The notes: generated by a model from the sequence alone, not told the origin. A stretch of DNA of 8,621 nt from Candidatus Bathyarchaeota archaeon (GCA_016867505.1 VGJH01000038.1:1-8621); one strand, 5' to 3'; counted from the stretch's first letter, positions 1-6,818 are shown. Numbers and translations are program-made.

Positions 1-47
1 AATTAACTCACGAAACAGTGCAAGAAATATTTGATTTTCTCACTTAA
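1..47 (+). CDS. 3' end of an unidentified upstream gene (partial)
   Basis: A reading frame is open from base 3 to a TAA stop at 45-47 and gives a 14-residue tail, LTHETVQEIFDFLT. The tail is amphipathic and looks like a C-terminal helix, such as those ending many alpha/beta-fold enzymes, but it is far too short to assign a family. It lies in the same direction as the next gene, with 37 bases between them. The frame could be open by chance, so this call is tentative. Confidence 0.4.
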   Translation, partial: LTHETVQEIFDFLT

Positions 48-61
48 TTTTATACTTAAGT
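42..61 (+). promoter_or_regulatory. TATA-like promoter within a 6-base inverted repeat, before the cyclodeaminase-family gene
   Basis: The TATA-like spacer TTTTATAC (48-55) is flanked by perfect 6-base inverted arms, ACTTAA (42-47) and TTAAGT (56-61). With archaeal spacing of about 26 bases, transcription would start near 78. That leaves only a few bases of leader before the TTG start at 85. The box placement fits an archaeal promoter. The arms could be a repressor site overlapping the box, but the region is AT-rich and a 6-base repeat can arise by chance. The left arm also contains the stop codon of the upstream frame. Confidence 0.35.
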
Positions 62-84
62 TAGATAATACTCATTGATCCTGC

Positions 85-1044
85 TTGTTAATAATATCAG
101 ACCAGGACATTGCAGTGCACCTAAGCATGAGTGAAGCAATAGATGCTGTAGAGAAAGCCTTCCAAGAATACCATCTGGGAAAAGCTGAAATGCCCACTCG
201 AAGCACAATCATGCTACCAAAATATAATGGCAGCATCAGTTTCATGCCAAGCTATTTAGAAGACGCAGAAGCTCAAGCCACGAAAATAATCAGCATCTAC
301 CCTGATAACCCATCAAAAGGATTACCCACAACCACAGCATGGTTGATTTTAAACGATCCTTCAACTGGTCAGATTCAAGCATTCATGGAAGCTTCCTATC
401 TTACAGCATTGAGGACAGGCGCAGTAACTGGAGTTGCTGCAAAATATCTTTCAAGAAGTGATAGCCATGTAGCAGCGGTTTTTGGGGCAGGTACTCAGGC
501 ACGCACCCAATTAATGGCAGTCAAAACAGTTAGGAAGATTGAGGAAGCAAAAGTGTATGATCCACTTCATTCACGTGCACAAAAATATGCGGATGAAATG
601 ACTGAAAAATTATGCATTCCTGTTAAGGCTGCTAAAGATGGTGAGGACGCAGTTAATGGAGCTGACGTAGTCTTAACTGCAACCACCTCCAAGACTCCCG
701 TTATCGACAGGAAATGGCTTGAAGAAAAAACTCATCTCTCAGCAATAGGCGCCTTCTACCCTGATTGGAGGGAACTCGACTCCCAAACTATAAAGGATGC
801 AAAAGTTGTGATCGATGACTGGGAAGCAATGCGACTTGAAGCAGGAGACATTCTTATTCCAATTAGTGAAGGTGTGATAACAGAATCACATATTTACTCA
901 ACGTTGGGTGAGCTTGTGACTGGACAGAAGCAAGGAAGAATCAGCACAGATGGATTAACCGTGTTCAAGAGTGTAGGATTAGCGATACAAGACGCATGTG
1001 TTGCTAAAGCAGTTTTCAATAAAATTCGTGGCAAAGAACCTTAA
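85..1044 (+). CDS. Ornithine cyclodeaminase/mu-crystallin family dehydrogenase (319 aa)
   Basis: This is an NAD(P)-dependent enzyme of the family that includes ornithine cyclodeaminase, archaeal alanine dehydrogenase and mu-crystallin/ketimine reductase; the expected location is the cytoplasm. The whole family length is present. The N-terminal substrate domain has GSISFMPSYL (49-58), ATKII with Lys67, and LTALRTGA with Arg110, which align with the substrate-binding Lys and Arg of ornithine cyclodeaminase. The Rossmann motif VFGAGTQAR is at 132-140. GAFYPDWREL (222-231) resembles the mu-crystallin motif RPDWREL, and Phe224 falls where ornithine cyclodeaminase has its catalytic Asp. The family ending FKSVGLAIQD is at 294-303. 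True ornithine cyclodeaminase activity is therefore less likely than reduction or oxidation of an imino/amino acid (alanine dehydrogenase or ketimine reductase type). The TTG start at 85 gives the family's usual N-terminus (MLIIS...), and TGATCC at 76-81 may be part of a ribosome site. It is the likely first gene of the run ending at HyuB. The family is secure; the substrate is not. Confidence 0.88.
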   Translation: MLIISDQDIAVHLSMSEAIDAVEKAFQEYHLGKAEMPTRSTIMLPKYNGSISFMPSYLEDAEAQATKIISIYPDNPSKGLPTTTAWLILNDPSTGQIQAFMEASYLTALRTGAVTGVAAKYLSRSDSHVAAVFGAGTQARTQLMAVKTVRKIEEAKVYDPLHSRAQKYADEMTEKLCIPVKAAKDGEDAVNGADVVLTATTSKTPVIDRKWLEEKTHLSAIGAFYPDWRELDSQTIKDAKVVIDDWEAMRLEAGDILIPISEGVITESHIYSTLGELVTGQKQGRISTDGLTVFKSVGLAIQDACVAKAVFNKIRGKEP

Positions 1045-1082
1045 AACTCATAGCCTAGTCCTTGTCTTTTACATGGATACAA

Positions 1083-1517
1083 ATGAGTCGTGAATACCCA
1101 GCGTTTCCAATCCCCGGGGTAGCTGCAGTAACAATCAACAAAGGTAAGGTTCTACTCGTGATTAGGGGTAAATCACCAAATTTAGGGAAGTGGGGAATAC
1201 CAGGCGGTGTTGTGGAAGTTGGTGAAACCGTCGAGGAAGCAGTTGTCAGAGAAGTATATGAAGAAACAAACATTGTTGTGAAACCAATTAAATTAATTAC
1301 AATATTTGATTCGATTGGGCGTGACTCAGAAGGAAAAGTTCGGATTCATTATGTTCTCCTAGAATATTTATGTGAGTATGTGAGTGGCGAAGTTAAAGCA
1401 GCGTCTGATGCACCTGATGCAAAATGGTTTGCACTCAATGAAATGGACTCAATCAACATGATGGAGAACACACGTAAATTTGTTAAACAGGTAATAAAAC
1501 AAGAAGGCATCGAATAA
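1083..1517 (+). CDS. Nudix hydrolase (144 aa)
   Basis: This small single-domain Nudix protein would hydrolyse a nucleoside-diphosphate-linked substrate (ADP-ribose, NADH, a nucleotide sugar or a modified nucleotide) using divalent metal. After a first strand PGVAAVTINKGKVLLV (11-26) comes GKWGIPGG (35-42). The Nudix box follows at 42-64, with Gly42, Glu48, Arg56-Glu57 and Glu60-Glu61 all in the expected register. The usual glycine near the end of the box (EExG) is Asn63 here, a tolerated but less common change; the metal-binding glutamates are intact. The ATG at 1083 is preferred over a TTG at 1062 because MSREYP is a common beginning for archaeal members. No clear Shine-Dalgarno site precedes it. 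The gene begins 38 bases after the cyclodeaminase-family gene and ends 44 bases before the preferred HyuA start, so it is probably co-transcribed. Its role in the cluster is unknown; it could be cofactor housekeeping or incidental. Confidence 0.88.
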   Translation: MSREYPAFPIPGVAAVTINKGKVLLVIRGKSPNLGKWGIPGGVVEVGETVEEAVVREVYEETNIVVKPIKLITIFDSIGRDSEGKVRIHYVLLEYLCEYVSGEVKAASDAPDAKWFALNEMDSINMMENTRKFVKQVIKQEGIE

Positions 1518-1519
1518 CG

Positions 1520-1541
1520 CTTGGGCTATATACATCTTGGG
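1520..1541 (+). promoter_or_regulatory. Possible internal promoter before HyuA: TATA-like box between two CTTGGG direct repeats
   Basis: CTATATAC (1526-1533) is a good archaeal TATA-like sequence. It is bracketed by the identical hexamers CTTGGG at 1520-1525 and 1536-1541, 16 bases apart. Archaeal spacing would put transcription start near 1555, a few bases before the TTG at 1562 and downstream of the alternative GTG at 1541. The element would allow HyuAB to be expressed separately from the two upstream genes. It rests on pattern only. Confidence 0.3.
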
Positions 1542-1561
1542 TGTATGAGCTAGGGAAAGAG

Positions 1562-3622
1562 TTGTTCAGAATCAGCATCGATGTAGGGGGCACATTCACC
1601 GATTTAATAGCATTTAATGAAGAAACGGGAGAATTACTAAACATAAAAGTCCCATCAACACCAAAAAACCCTGAACAAGGTGTTATCGATGCATTAAAAA
1701 AATTTAAACTCACCAACAATGAGACTCAAATCAACTTCATGGGACATGCAACCACCATTGCCACGAATGCTCTGTTAGGTCAAATTGACTTGGACATACC
1801 AAAAACTGCATTAATTACTACAAAAGGCTTCAAAGACATTATTGAGATTGGTCGCCAAAACCGTGCTGAAGTCTATAACCTATTTTTTAAAAGACCAGAA
1901 ATGCTTGTTGAAAGAAAGCATAGATACGAAATTGGTGAACGAACTGAATATAATGGAAAGATCAGTACGTCAATAAATGAAAAAAATTTGAATATAATCA
2001 TTAATGAATTGGGTAGAGAGCAGGTTGAATCCGTAGCTATTGCCTTTCTGAATGCTTACGCGAACTCTTTAAATGAAAAAATAGTTTCAGAAATTGTTTC
2101 GAAAAAATTCCAGTATGTAACCACTTCGCATCAGGTCAGTAATGAGTATAGGGAATATGAGCGCTTTAGCTCAACAGTCGTCAATGCATCATTGATGCCT
2201 ATTATGAACCGCTACTTGAAGCAGTTAGAAAGTCAATTCAGAAGCATTGGAGTGAAGGCTCCACTATATATTATGCAATCCAATGGAGGACTTGCAGCAA
2301 CTTCAAGCATAATAGAAAAACCATACACAATAGTTGAATCTGGTCCAGCAGCAGGAGTCATAGCTGCAGCTTGGATAGGAAGCTTAGTCAATGAAAGCAA
2401 AGTAATCAGCTTCGATATGGGCGGAACCACTGCTAAAGCAGGAACAATTAGGGATGGAATCCCCGAGATAGTGCCTGAGTATGAAGTAGCTGGGAGAATC
2501 CATATTGGTCGACATGTTAAAGGTAGTGGATATCCAGTTAGATTCCCCTTCATTGACTTAGCTGAATGCAATAGTGGTGGTGGAACCATCGCTTGGGCAG
2601 ATGAATTTGACACCCTGCATATTGGCCCAACCAGTGCCGGAGCATACCCAGGCCCAATATGTTATGGTAGGGGAGGTACACAACCAACAATAACTGATGC
2701 TAATCTTCTACTGGGAAGGCTAAACAATGAAAGCTTGCTTGATGGCGAAATGAAAATCTTCCCTGAAAAAGTCCACACATCCTTTGCTGAGTTGGGTAAA
2801 AAAATTAGCCTAAGCCCACATGAAACAGCGGTAGCAGTTATTAAGTTAGCTAACAGCATGATGGGAAAAATTCTGAAAATAGTAAGTGTTGAACGAGGAT
2901 ATGACCCAAGAAACTACGTTTTAGTTGCTTTTGGTGGAGCAGGCCCCATGCATGTTTGTGCATTGGCTGAAGAACTCCAAGTTAAGAAAGTAGTTATTCC
3001 ACCAAATCCAGGAATGTTTAGTGCTCTAGGGCTTTTAACCTCGGATCTTTTTCATGATTATATTCGGCCAATAATTAAAAAAATGAATTCAATTAATTCT
3101 GAAGAAATTAAAAAGGTTATTGAGGAATTAAAATTAGAAGGTTCTTCGATTTTAATTAAGGAAGGAGTATCTAAAGAAAAAATCAGCTTCTTGCCTAAAG
3201 CAGACTTGAGATATCTTGGTCAAGGATATGAGTTAACAATTGATCTGTCGAATTTTGACACCGATGCCATAAAATCTGCTTTCCACAATAAACACAGTGA
3301 CATTTATGGGTACTCGAATCTCTCTGAGGAGGTCGAGTTAGTCAATTTAAGGCTAAGAGCAATCGGAGAAATCCATAAACCAAAAATTGTTACAACCACT
3401 GATATCAAAGAACCAGTACCTTTCGAGCAGAGGAGGGTGTTTTTTGAAGAAATAGGCTGGGGTGATACGTCAGTTTTCAAGCGTGAAAAAACGAAGTGGA
3501 GCACTCATGTTGATGGCCCTGCAATAATTGAACAATATGATTCCACTGCAGTTCTATATCCTGGGTGGATTGCAAAGAATGATGATAAAGGAAACCTCAT
3601 TTTCAGGAGAAATTTAACATGA
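1562..3622 (+). CDS. hyuA: Hydantoinase/oxoprolinase family subunit A, HyuA-type (686 aa)
   Basis: This is the ATP-binding, actin-fold subunit of the HyuA/HyuB family, which includes ATP-dependent N-methylhydantoinase, 5-oxoprolinase, caprolactamase and the related acetone/acetophenone carboxylases. The partner is the next gene. The N-terminal Hydant_A_N domain has DVGGTFTD (7-14) and ATTIATNALLG (63-73). The central domain has NEYREYERFSS (194-204), MQSNGG (238-243), the second phosphate-binding loop FDMGGTTAK (284-292), SGGGTIAWAD (338-347), SAGAYPGPICYGRGG (358-372) and TDANLLLGRL (378-387). VERGYDPRNY (443-452) and FGGAGPMH (457-464) follow, then PGMFSALG (483-490) and a C-terminal beta domain to the end. 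Length is normal for a separate A subunit. The start is uncertain: a GTG at 1541 adds seven residues, but the TTG at 1562 gives the family's usual MFRISIDVGG beginning and has purine-rich AGGGAAAGAG just upstream. The substrate cannot be decided from sequence. Confidence 0.93.
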   Translation: MFRISIDVGGTFTDLIAFNEETGELLNIKVPSTPKNPEQGVIDALKKFKLTNNETQINFMGHATTIATNALLGQIDLDIPKTALITTKGFKDIIEIGRQNRAEVYNLFFKRPEMLVERKHRYEIGERTEYNGKISTSINEKNLNIIINELGREQVESVAIAFLNAYANSLNEKIVSEIVSKKFQYVTTSHQVSNEYREYERFSSTVVNASLMPIMNRYLKQLESQFRSIGVKAPLYIMQSNGGLAATSSIIEKPYTIVESGPAAGVIAAAWIGSLVNESKVISFDMGGTTAKAGTIRDGIPEIVPEYEVAGRIHIGRHVKGSGYPVRFPFIDLAECNSGGGTIAWADEFDTLHIGPTSAGAYPGPICYGRGGTQPTITDANLLLGRLNNESLLDGEMKIFPEKVHTSFAELGKKISLSPHETAVAVIKLANSMMGKILKIVSVERGYDPRNYVLVAFGGAGPMHVCALAEELQVKKVVIPPNPGMFSALGLLTSDLFHDYIRPIIKKMNSINSEEIKKVIEELKLEGSSILIKEGVSKEKISFLPKADLRYLGQGYELTIDLSNFDTDAIKSAFHNKHSDIYGYSNLSEEVELVNLRLRAIGEIHKPKIVTTTDIKEPVPFEQRRVFFEEIGWGDTSVFKREKTKWSTHVDGPAIIEQYDSTAVLYPGWIAKNDDKGNLIFRRNLT
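3605..3609 (+). promoter_or_regulatory. Shine-Dalgarno site for HyuB
   Basis: AGGAG ends 9 bases before the HyuB ATG and lies inside the last codons of HyuA. Together with the ATGA overlap of start and stop codons (3619-3622) it indicates translational coupling, consistent with equal production of the two subunits. Confidence 0.75.
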
Positions 3623-5337
3623 CAGTTGATTCAACAACGGTTGAGGTAATACGAGGAGCATTAACATACACTGCTGAAGAGATGGGAATTGCTTTAAAAA
3701 AATCCGCTTATAGCCCAAACATTAAAGAGAGAATGGACCATAGCTGCGCCCTTTTTGACGAAAAATATCGCTTAATTGCTCAAGCTGAACATATTCCAGT
3801 ACATCTAGGTTCTATGGCTTACGGTGTTAAAGAGGGAATGACAAATTTTAGGGGAAATCTTGAGCCAGGTGATATGATTCTATTAAATGATCCATACTTA
3901 AGTGGAACGCATCTACCTGACCTCACCCTAATCGCACCAATATTCTATGAAAGAAGGATCATCGGTTATTCTGCAAATAAGGCTCACCACACTGATGTTG
4001 GGGGTAGAACCCCGGGGAGCCTATCAGCGGACTCCACTGAACTTTACAATGAAGGATTAATTATTCCACCAGTTAAAATTATGAAAAAAGGGGTATTAGA
4101 CAATGAATTAACCCAGTTAATCAGCAGCAATGTTAGGACACCTGAGACTCAGATGGGAGATCTGAAGGCTCAGATAGCAGCTAACAACACGGGCATAATT
4201 AGAGTACATGAATTAACAAGAGAATACGGCACGAAAATTCTATGCACCTCAATGGATGAAATCATGAATTATAGTGAACATAGAATGCGGAGCATCATAA
4301 AATCAATGCCTGAGGGACAATATTCAGCTTCTGATAGCCTTGAGGAGATTAATGGAGTCGAACCAATAATATCTGTAACAATATCAGTCTGTAGAGATTC
4401 ACTCACTATTGATTACACAGGATCATCTAACCAAGTTGAAGCACCAGTGAATGCCCCCTTAGGAGTCACAATCGCAGGAATATACTATACATTACTAAGT
4501 GTAACCGACAATTCAATACCAGTAAACGATGGATGTTTCAGGTCTATCACACTAAAAGTTCCTAAAGGAACTTTAATGAATCCAATCAGGCCTGCTCCTG
4601 TCGCTGGTGGAAATGTTGAGACAAGTCAACGCAATGTTGATGCATTAATGAAAGTCTTCAGCCAAATCATCCCAGAAAACATACCTGCAGCAGGTTTAGG
4701 AACAATGAATAACATCACCATCGGTGGAGTAAGGGCAGATGGAGCACCCTGGACCTTCTATGAAACCATCGGTGGAGGAAGCGGAGGAAGACCCACAGGT
4801 GATGGCATTGATGGAGTTCACGTGAATATGACTAATACCATGAACACCCCAATAGAAGCCTTAGAAGCGTATTTACCATTACGCTTTGACTCTTACTCAT
4901 TAATTCCTGACTCAGGAGGCGCTGGTAAATATAGGGGAGGGTGTGGAATAGAGAGAAGCTGGACTTTACTATCATCGAAGGCAACTCTAAACATTCTAGC
5001 AGAGAGAACAAAAAACCCTCCATGGGGAATAAAGGGTGGCCAACCAGGAGCGCTAGGAGAATACTGGCTACATAAGAAGACTGGGGAAAAAATTAAGCTA
5101 CCATCAAAAACCACTATAAAAATAGTGGAAGGAGACAAGCTCATCATTAAGACTCCTGGGGGTGGTGGGTATGGTAACCCATTGGAAAGATTGCCCTCAG
5201 ATGTTCTGCGAGACTTGCAGAATGGTTTTATCACAAAAAAATCTGCAATCAACCAGTATGGAGTTGTTTTTGATGTTAATGGTATAATAGATGAAGCAGA
5301 AACAAACCAATTAAGGATTGAAAAAAATAAAAAATAG
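3619..5337 (+). CDS. hyuB: Hydantoinase/oxoprolinase family subunit B, HyuB-type (572 aa)
   Basis: This is the second subunit of the ATP-dependent amidohydrolase family; HyuA and HyuB normally form one complex that cleaves a cyclic amide using ATP. The protein is full length and family motifs run throughout: VEVIRGALTYTAEEMG (8-23), MDHSCALFD (39-47), LLNDPYLSGTHLPDLTL (88-104), ANKAHHTDVGGRTPGS (119-134), RTPETQMGDLKAQIAANNTG (173-192), YTGSSNQVEAPVN (266-278), PVNDGCFR (301-308), PVAGGNVETSQR (327-338), IGGGSGGRPTGDG (384-396), NMTNTMNTPIEALE (403-416), LIPDSGGAGKYRGG (428-441) and TPGGGGYGNP (512-521). The conserved Asp and His residues in the ND/H-D and HHTD motifs are likely metal or substrate ligands, by family inference. 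No signal peptide or membrane segment is evident. It is the last gene of the + strand run and ends 6 bases from the stop codon of the opposing isomerase. Hydantoin, N-methylhydantoin, 5-oxoproline or another lactam are all possible substrates. Confidence 0.94.
   Translation: MTVDSTTVEVIRGALTYTAEEMGIALKKSAYSPNIKERMDHSCALFDEKYRLIAQAEHIPVHLGSMAYGVKEGMTNFRGNLEPGDMILLNDPYLSGTHLPDLTLIAPIFYERRIIGYSANKAHHTDVGGRTPGSLSADSTELYNEGLIIPPVKIMKKGVLDNELTQLISSNVRTPETQMGDLKAQIAANNTGIIRVHELTREYGTKILCTSMDEIMNYSEHRMRSIIKSMPEGQYSASDSLEEINGVEPIISVTISVCRDSLTIDYTGSSNQVEAPVNAPLGVTIAGIYYTLLSVTDNSIPVNDGCFRSITLKVPKGTLMNPIRPAPVAGGNVETSQRNVDALMKVFSQIIPENIPAAGLGTMNNITIGGVRADGAPWTFYETIGGGSGGRPTGDGIDGVHVNMTNTMNTPIEALEAYLPLRFDSYSLIPDSGGAGKYRGGCGIERSWTLLSSKATLNILAERTKNPPWGIKGGQPGALGEYWLHKKTGEKIKLPSKTTIKIVEGDKLIIKTPGGGGYGNPLERLPSDVLRDLQNGFITKKSAINQYGVVFDVNGIIDEAETNQLRIEKNKK
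5321..5337 (-). terminator. T-rich terminator for the isomerase gene
   Basis: Read on the minus strand, the bases right after the isomerase stop form a T-rich run (two T6-7 blocks broken by single A residues) with no hairpin. This matches archaeal oligo-T termination. The run overlaps the Lys/Asn-rich last codons and stop of HyuB on the other strand. Confidence 0.5.
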
Positions 5338-5343
5338 ACTAGC

Positions 5344-6399
5344 TTAACCCTTTTTCAAGATGTCAATAGAATCTGTTGAACTTGGATCTTTTCCATATAA
5401 TACGCCTAAATAAATGCTGGTATAATCCCCAATATACAATGCAGATAATATTCTAGCTAGACGTCCATTCCCCCGAGCTTCAACCTCAACTACTTTAGCA
5501 AATTTTGATTCTAAAATTCTAATGAACCTAGTAATTTTAGCTGCTATATCTGGGTCTTCCAAGGGATCATGTATAATTAAAGCGCATAAATGTTTGAGAA
5601 GTTCTCTCCGCCCCTCTCCAGCCATTACTGAATTATGGAATGCTTCGGGGAAAAAGTTGGTTCCTGCTGGGCTTTTACCATTCTCATTAAATTGAGTATT
5701 AAAACGGTATGCGACTGCCTCATGAATACTTGAGCCATAAATTAAGGGAATATAATCACGAAGTTCTAAGGCTAAAAGTTTTGATATATTATCTTTTAAA
5801 GGCGTTTCAGGCTGAAGCTCCTTCCGTAAGCTAGTTACAATCGCGATTGCTTCTTCTACTTCCCTCCACAGGTCGTTGATTAATCCTAATTTTTTAAGAA
5901 CCACAGCAACAGCAAAAAACTGATAAGGCATCGCTGCACGTGGTTGATATCCTTGAGGTAGCTTGAATAGGAGAAGATTATATTCCTTAGCAATCTGCTC
6001 CATTTTTCCTCCTGAACAAAATGTGATGATAGAGGATTTTCGTTTTAATCCTTCAAGTAACGCGCTAATGGTTTCTTCTGTATTACCTGAATAACTTACT
6101 GCAAGGATTAAAGTGTCTTCAGCAACAAATTCGGGAAGAGTATAATCTCTTAGGACAATGAAGGGGATTTTACACGTGAATTTTAACCAGTCACGGATTA
6201 ATAGGCCTCCAACTGCTGAGCCACCCATCCCTACTATAATTACATTTTTAAAATATTTGCCAGTTAATAATCCTAAGTCATTTCTTTCCGCAGTACTGAT
6301 AGCATCGAGACAGTTTTCAGGGAACTTATGAACTACATCTAGCATACCCTTTGAATCTAGCTTTCTTATGTACTCGAGATCATCAAGGTTATGTGGCAT
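5344..6399 (-). CDS. Bifunctional phosphoglucose/phosphomannose isomerase (351 aa)
   Basis: This cytoplasmic enzyme interconverts glucose-6-phosphate or mannose-6-phosphate with fructose-6-phosphate, at the junction of glycolysis/gluconeogenesis and mannose-containing glycan or solute synthesis. It has the two-SIS-domain layout of the archaeal-type family. The first SIS domain has VIIVGMGGSAVGG (53-65), the phosphate-binding SYSGNTEET (102-110) and the hinge PQGYQPRAAMPY (148-159). The second half has QFNENGKSPA (236-245) and PEAFHN (251-256). Glu239 and His255 are 16 residues apart, the same spacing as the catalytic Glu203/His219 of the Pyrobaculum aerophilum enzyme. The C-terminus has the family-like LGVLYGKDP (331-339). 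Length is typical. The ATG at 6399 is kept because the family usually has a short helix and a GMLD motif (18-21) after the first Met. No Shine-Dalgarno site is visible. A TATA-like box at 6451-6460 suggests it has its own transcript rather than depending on the ferredoxin gene 105 bases upstream. Confidence 0.93.
   Translation of the reverse strand: MPHNLDDLEYIRKLDSKGMLDVVHKFPENCLDAISTAERNDLGLLTGKYFKNVIIVGMGGSAVGGLLIRDWLKFTCKIPFIVLRDYTLPEFVAEDTLILAVSYSGNTEETISALLEGLKRKSSIITFCSGGKMEQIAKEYNLLLFKLPQGYQPRAAMPYQFFAVAVVLKKLGLINDLWREVEEAIAIVTSLRKELQPETPLKDNISKLLALELRDYIPLIYGSSIHEAVAYRFNTQFNENGKSPAGTNFFPEAFHNSVMAGEGRRELLKHLCALIIHDPLEDPDIAAKITRFIRILESKFAKVVEVEARGNGRLARILSALYIGDYTSIYLGVLYGKDPSSTDSIDILKKG
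5348..5355 (+). terminator. Possible short oligo-T terminator for HyuB
   Basis: CCCTTTTT begins 10 bases after the HyuB stop and overlaps the last codons of the opposing isomerase. A five-T run without a hairpin is only a weak archaeal-style stop signal. Confidence 0.3.
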
Positions 6400-6450
6400 A
6401 GACTCTTATAAAAAAGAGCTAAACAAAATAAGCATTATTGCTTTAAGGTC

Positions 6451-6460
6451 AATTTATAGG
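6451..6460 (-). promoter_or_regulatory. TATA-like promoter element for the isomerase gene
   Basis: On the minus strand CCTATAAATT resembles an archaeal TATA box. A start about 26 bases downstream, near 6429, would leave a 30-base leader before the ATG at 6399. That leader contains a T6 run and a weak 5-base stem, CTCTT/AAGAG, just before the start codon. Confidence 0.4.
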
Positions 6461-6504
6461 TGATAGTTAATGATGATTCGTTTAATCTGTTAGGTGTTAA
6501 AGTT

Positions 6505-6693
6505 TTAGGGATTTTCTTTCACAGTTATTGCATCAGTTGGACATGCTGGTACACATGACATGCAAGCAACACAGTCGCTGGCATTGGTTACTTCCACTTT
6601 ATCAGTTTCATCTGTATATACTCCCATTGGACAAACTGTTATACAGGTCCTGCAGTAAACACATTTTTTGTAATCAATCTTAACTTCATGCAT
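6505..6693 (-). CDS. Small 2[4Fe-4S] ferredoxin (62 aa)
   Basis: This is a soluble low-potential electron carrier. Two cluster motifs are complete: Cys11, Cys14, Cys17 and Cys21-Pro, then Cys41, Cys44, Cys47 and Cys51-Pro. This is the classic CxxCxxCxxxCP arrangement, with 19 residues between the two halves. The N-terminal strand MHEVKIDYKKC and the ending DAITVKE are typical of bacterial-type ferredoxins, and there is no extra domain, so it is a free carrier or small subunit rather than part of a fused enzyme. The ATG at 6693 has a clear ribosome site 6 bases before it. It is transcribed away from gcvPA; its nearest co-oriented gene is the isomerase, with no obvious functional link. Likely partners are ferredoxin-dependent oxidoreductases encoded elsewhere, but none can be named from this window. 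Confidence 0.95.
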   Translation of the reverse strand: MHEVKIDYKKCVYCRTCITVCPMGVYTDETDKVEVTNASDCVACMSCVPACPTDAITVKENP

Positions 6694-6699
6694 GGCTAA

Positions 6700-6707
6700 A
6701 TCACTCC
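6700..6707 (-). promoter_or_regulatory. Shine-Dalgarno site for the ferredoxin gene
   Basis: On the minus strand GGAGTGAT, one base short of the ideal GGAGGTGAT, ends 6 bases before the ATG at 6693 and fixes that start. Confidence 0.75.
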
Positions 6708-6724
6708 AGACAAAGCTGGTACAG

Positions 6725-6738
6725 TATTATATATTTTA
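6725..6738 (-). promoter_or_regulatory. TATA-like promoter for the ferredoxin gene
   Basis: The minus strand reads TAAAATATATAATA, a strong archaeal-style TATA sequence. A start about 26 bases downstream falls near 6705, at or just before the Shine-Dalgarno site, giving a very short leader. The exact start cannot be fixed from sequence. Confidence 0.5.
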
Positions 6739-6765
6739 TGAGGTTAAAACTGTCTTTTTTATTTT

Positions 6766-6779
6766 TTAATAAATTTATG
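6766..6779 (+). promoter_or_regulatory. Possible TATA-like element for gcvPA
   Basis: TTAATAAATTTATG follows a T-rich stretch (6754-6767) and is the best TATA-like candidate on this strand. It would start transcription near 6800 and give a leader of roughly 60 bases containing the inverted repeat at 6819-6843. The whole region is AT-rich, so the choice of box is uncertain. Confidence 0.3.
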
Positions 6780-6818
6780 CCGAAAAATTAAAGTTAGAAT
6801 AGGGATTCCTGCTAATTG

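Noticed and set aside
1055..1273. 72-codon minus-strand frame across the Nudix gene
   Set aside because: It is antisense to the Nudix box and has no ribosome site or recognisable features.
2233..2613. 126-codon open frame on the minus strand inside HyuA
   Set aside because: It is fully antisense to strongly conserved HyuA motifs, and its translation resembles no family I know. It is a shadow frame.
4893..5252. 119-codon open frame on the minus strand inside HyuB
   Set aside because: Its Pro-rich translation is the complement of the conserved Gly-rich HyuB C-terminus. It is a shadow frame.
6402..6418. Weak stem CTCTT/AAGAG with a T-run just before the isomerase start on the minus strand
   Set aside because: Only five base pairs in AT-rich DNA. 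It could be a ferredoxin terminator or a leader element, but nothing decides this.
6470..6476. ATGATGA, a perfect box C motif of archaeal C/D RNAs, in the gap between ferredoxin and isomerase
   Set aside because: No CTGA box D follows within about 60 bases on this strand, so a C/D guide RNA is not supported.
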